DNA from: Bacillaceae bacterium
Lineage (GTDB): Bacteria; Bacillota; Bacilli; Bacillales_A; Planococcaceae
NCBI GenBank assembly: GCA_030149685.1
Contig: JASLGI010000154.1
Span: 1-7,173, forward strand
Direction of reading: 5' to 3'
Length of the DNA: 7,173 nt
Made by a program: the position numbers and the translations under genes. Positions 6,579-7,173 of the stretch are shown in pieces (position 1 is the stretch's first letter; each line of letters starts with the position of its first letter). The notes under the pieces were generated by a model, which saw only the letters and a list, made by a program, of their open reading frames with translations, ran no database searches and was not told the origin of the DNA.

Positions 6579-7172
6579 CTATTTATTTTCATGTTCTTCG
6601 ATAAATTGTTCGACGAGCTCGCGAACTTCCTCAATATGTTGCATTTTATTATCCCAACACGCTTGACTTAAATCGACCGGATACTCTTGTGGATTTAATG
6701 AGCGCTTATATTCTTCCCAAAGAAGCGATAAGTTTTGAATCGCATATTCTCTCATTTCTTTCACTGGGGGACTTTCATAAATTACTTTCCCTTTTTCCAC
6801 GACATGCTCATGTAAATTAATCGCTTCAAAGTTTGTAATCGTTTTTGACAAGTACGTATGCACAGGATGGAACATAAATAACTCTCGTTCACTCTTCGGA
6901 TCTTCGTGCTTTAACGTAATATAGTCACCTTCTGCTTTTTTCGTCTCTTTATTAATAATGCGATACACTTTTTTCTCTCCGGGTGTCGTTACCTTTTCCG
7001 CATTCGAAGAAATTTTGATCGTATCTTCCATTAAGCCGTCTTCATTTTCGATAGAAACGATTTTATATACTGCACCGAGTGCTGGTTGGTCATAAGCCGT
7101 AATGAGCTTCGTACCAATTCCCCAAGAATCTACTTGTGCTCCTTGAGCTTTTAAATTTAAAATCGTATATTC
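6579..7172 (-). CDS. pncB: Nicotinate phosphoribosyltransferase (partial, N-terminus off the right edge)
   Basis: Links nicotinate to PRPP to make nicotinate mononucleotide, the entry step of NAD salvage. Only the last 197 residues are present, from a family about 480-490 long in Bacillales. The frame stays open to the right edge, and the Met at 7031 is internal, not a start. The block DSWGIGTKLITAYDQPALGAVYK near the start of the visible part is diagnostic for this enzyme. The tail contains PGEKKVYRI, FHPVHTYLSK and the typical ending with YPVDLSQ near residue 165 of the visible part. The active-site His and most PRPP contacts lie outside the window. Its TAG stop leads straight into the nadE ribosome binding site (AAATAGGAGGG), which supports co-transcription with nadE. 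Confidence 0.95.
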   Translation of the reverse strand, partial: EYTILNLKAQGAQVDSWGIGTKLITAYDQPALGAVYKIVSIENEDGLMEDTIKISSNAEKVTTPGEKKVYRIINKETKKAEGDYITLKHEDPKSERELFMFHPVHTYLSKTITNFEAINLHEHVVEKGKVIYESPPVKEMREYAIQNLSLLWEEYKRSLNPQEYPVDLSQACWDNKMQHIEEVRELVEQFIEEHENK

Positions 7173-7173
7173 A

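Noticed and set aside
6579..7031. A free-standing 150-residue protein starting at Met 7031
   Set aside because: The frame is open upstream to the window edge and encodes DSWGIGTKL and other nicotinate phosphoribosyltransferase motifs, so this Met is internal.
1..7173. Mobile element, CRISPR array, tRNA, rRNA or defence system
   Set aside because: I found no transposase, integrase, regularly spaced repeat, cloverleaf or rRNA segment. Apart from the guaA changes, the gene content is core metabolism in a conserved order.

Overview
The window looks like a chromosomal piece of a low-GC Gram-positive bacterium of the Bacillales type. The evidence is strong AGGAGG-type ribosome binding sites, moderately AT-rich codon use, and a gene order I remember from Bacillus subtilis (a MoxR AAA+ ATPase, a DUF58 protein and a transglutaminase-like membrane protein directly upstream of guaA, there yeaC-yeaD-yebA-guaA). 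I cannot name the genus. Every gene I can support is on the minus strand, so transcription runs from the right edge to the left edge.

Region by region, in the direction of transcription: (1) 7172-6579, the last 197 residues of nicotinate phosphoribosyltransferase (pncB), then nadE (6568-5744), ammonia-dependent NAD synthetase. These form a two-gene NAD salvage unit closed by a strong intrinsic terminator at 5709-5742. (2) A 218-bp gap with weak promoter-like sequences and a 30-codon small ORF that ends in the ribosome binding site of the next gene. (3) 5525-1383, a tightly coupled three-gene operon encoding a MoxR ATPase, a DUF58 membrane-anchored protein and a polytopic transglutaminase-like protein. 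Such sets are thought to act on envelope proteins, but the substrate is unknown. (4) A 141-bp gap with a promoter candidate that begins inside the end of the transglutaminase gene and a leader that can fold into a closed multi-helix structure. (5) 1241-1, the first 413 codons of GMP synthase (guaA), cut by the left edge.

The most notable observation is in guaA. The ATP-pyrophosphatase (synthetase) half is textbook, but the N-terminal glutamine amidotransferase domain has lost the nucleophilic cysteine (PVLGICYG becomes PVLALGYG) and the catalytic histidine (FHPE becomes FYPE), with further drift around the glutamine pocket. The enzyme should be unable to hydrolyse glutamine. It would then work with free ammonia, or take ammonia from a separate protein. 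The neighbouring NadE is also the short, ammonia-dependent form, although that is normal for Bacillales.

The rest of the window is ordinary housekeeping. The guaA leader fold and the small ORF are weaker leads that need comparative data.
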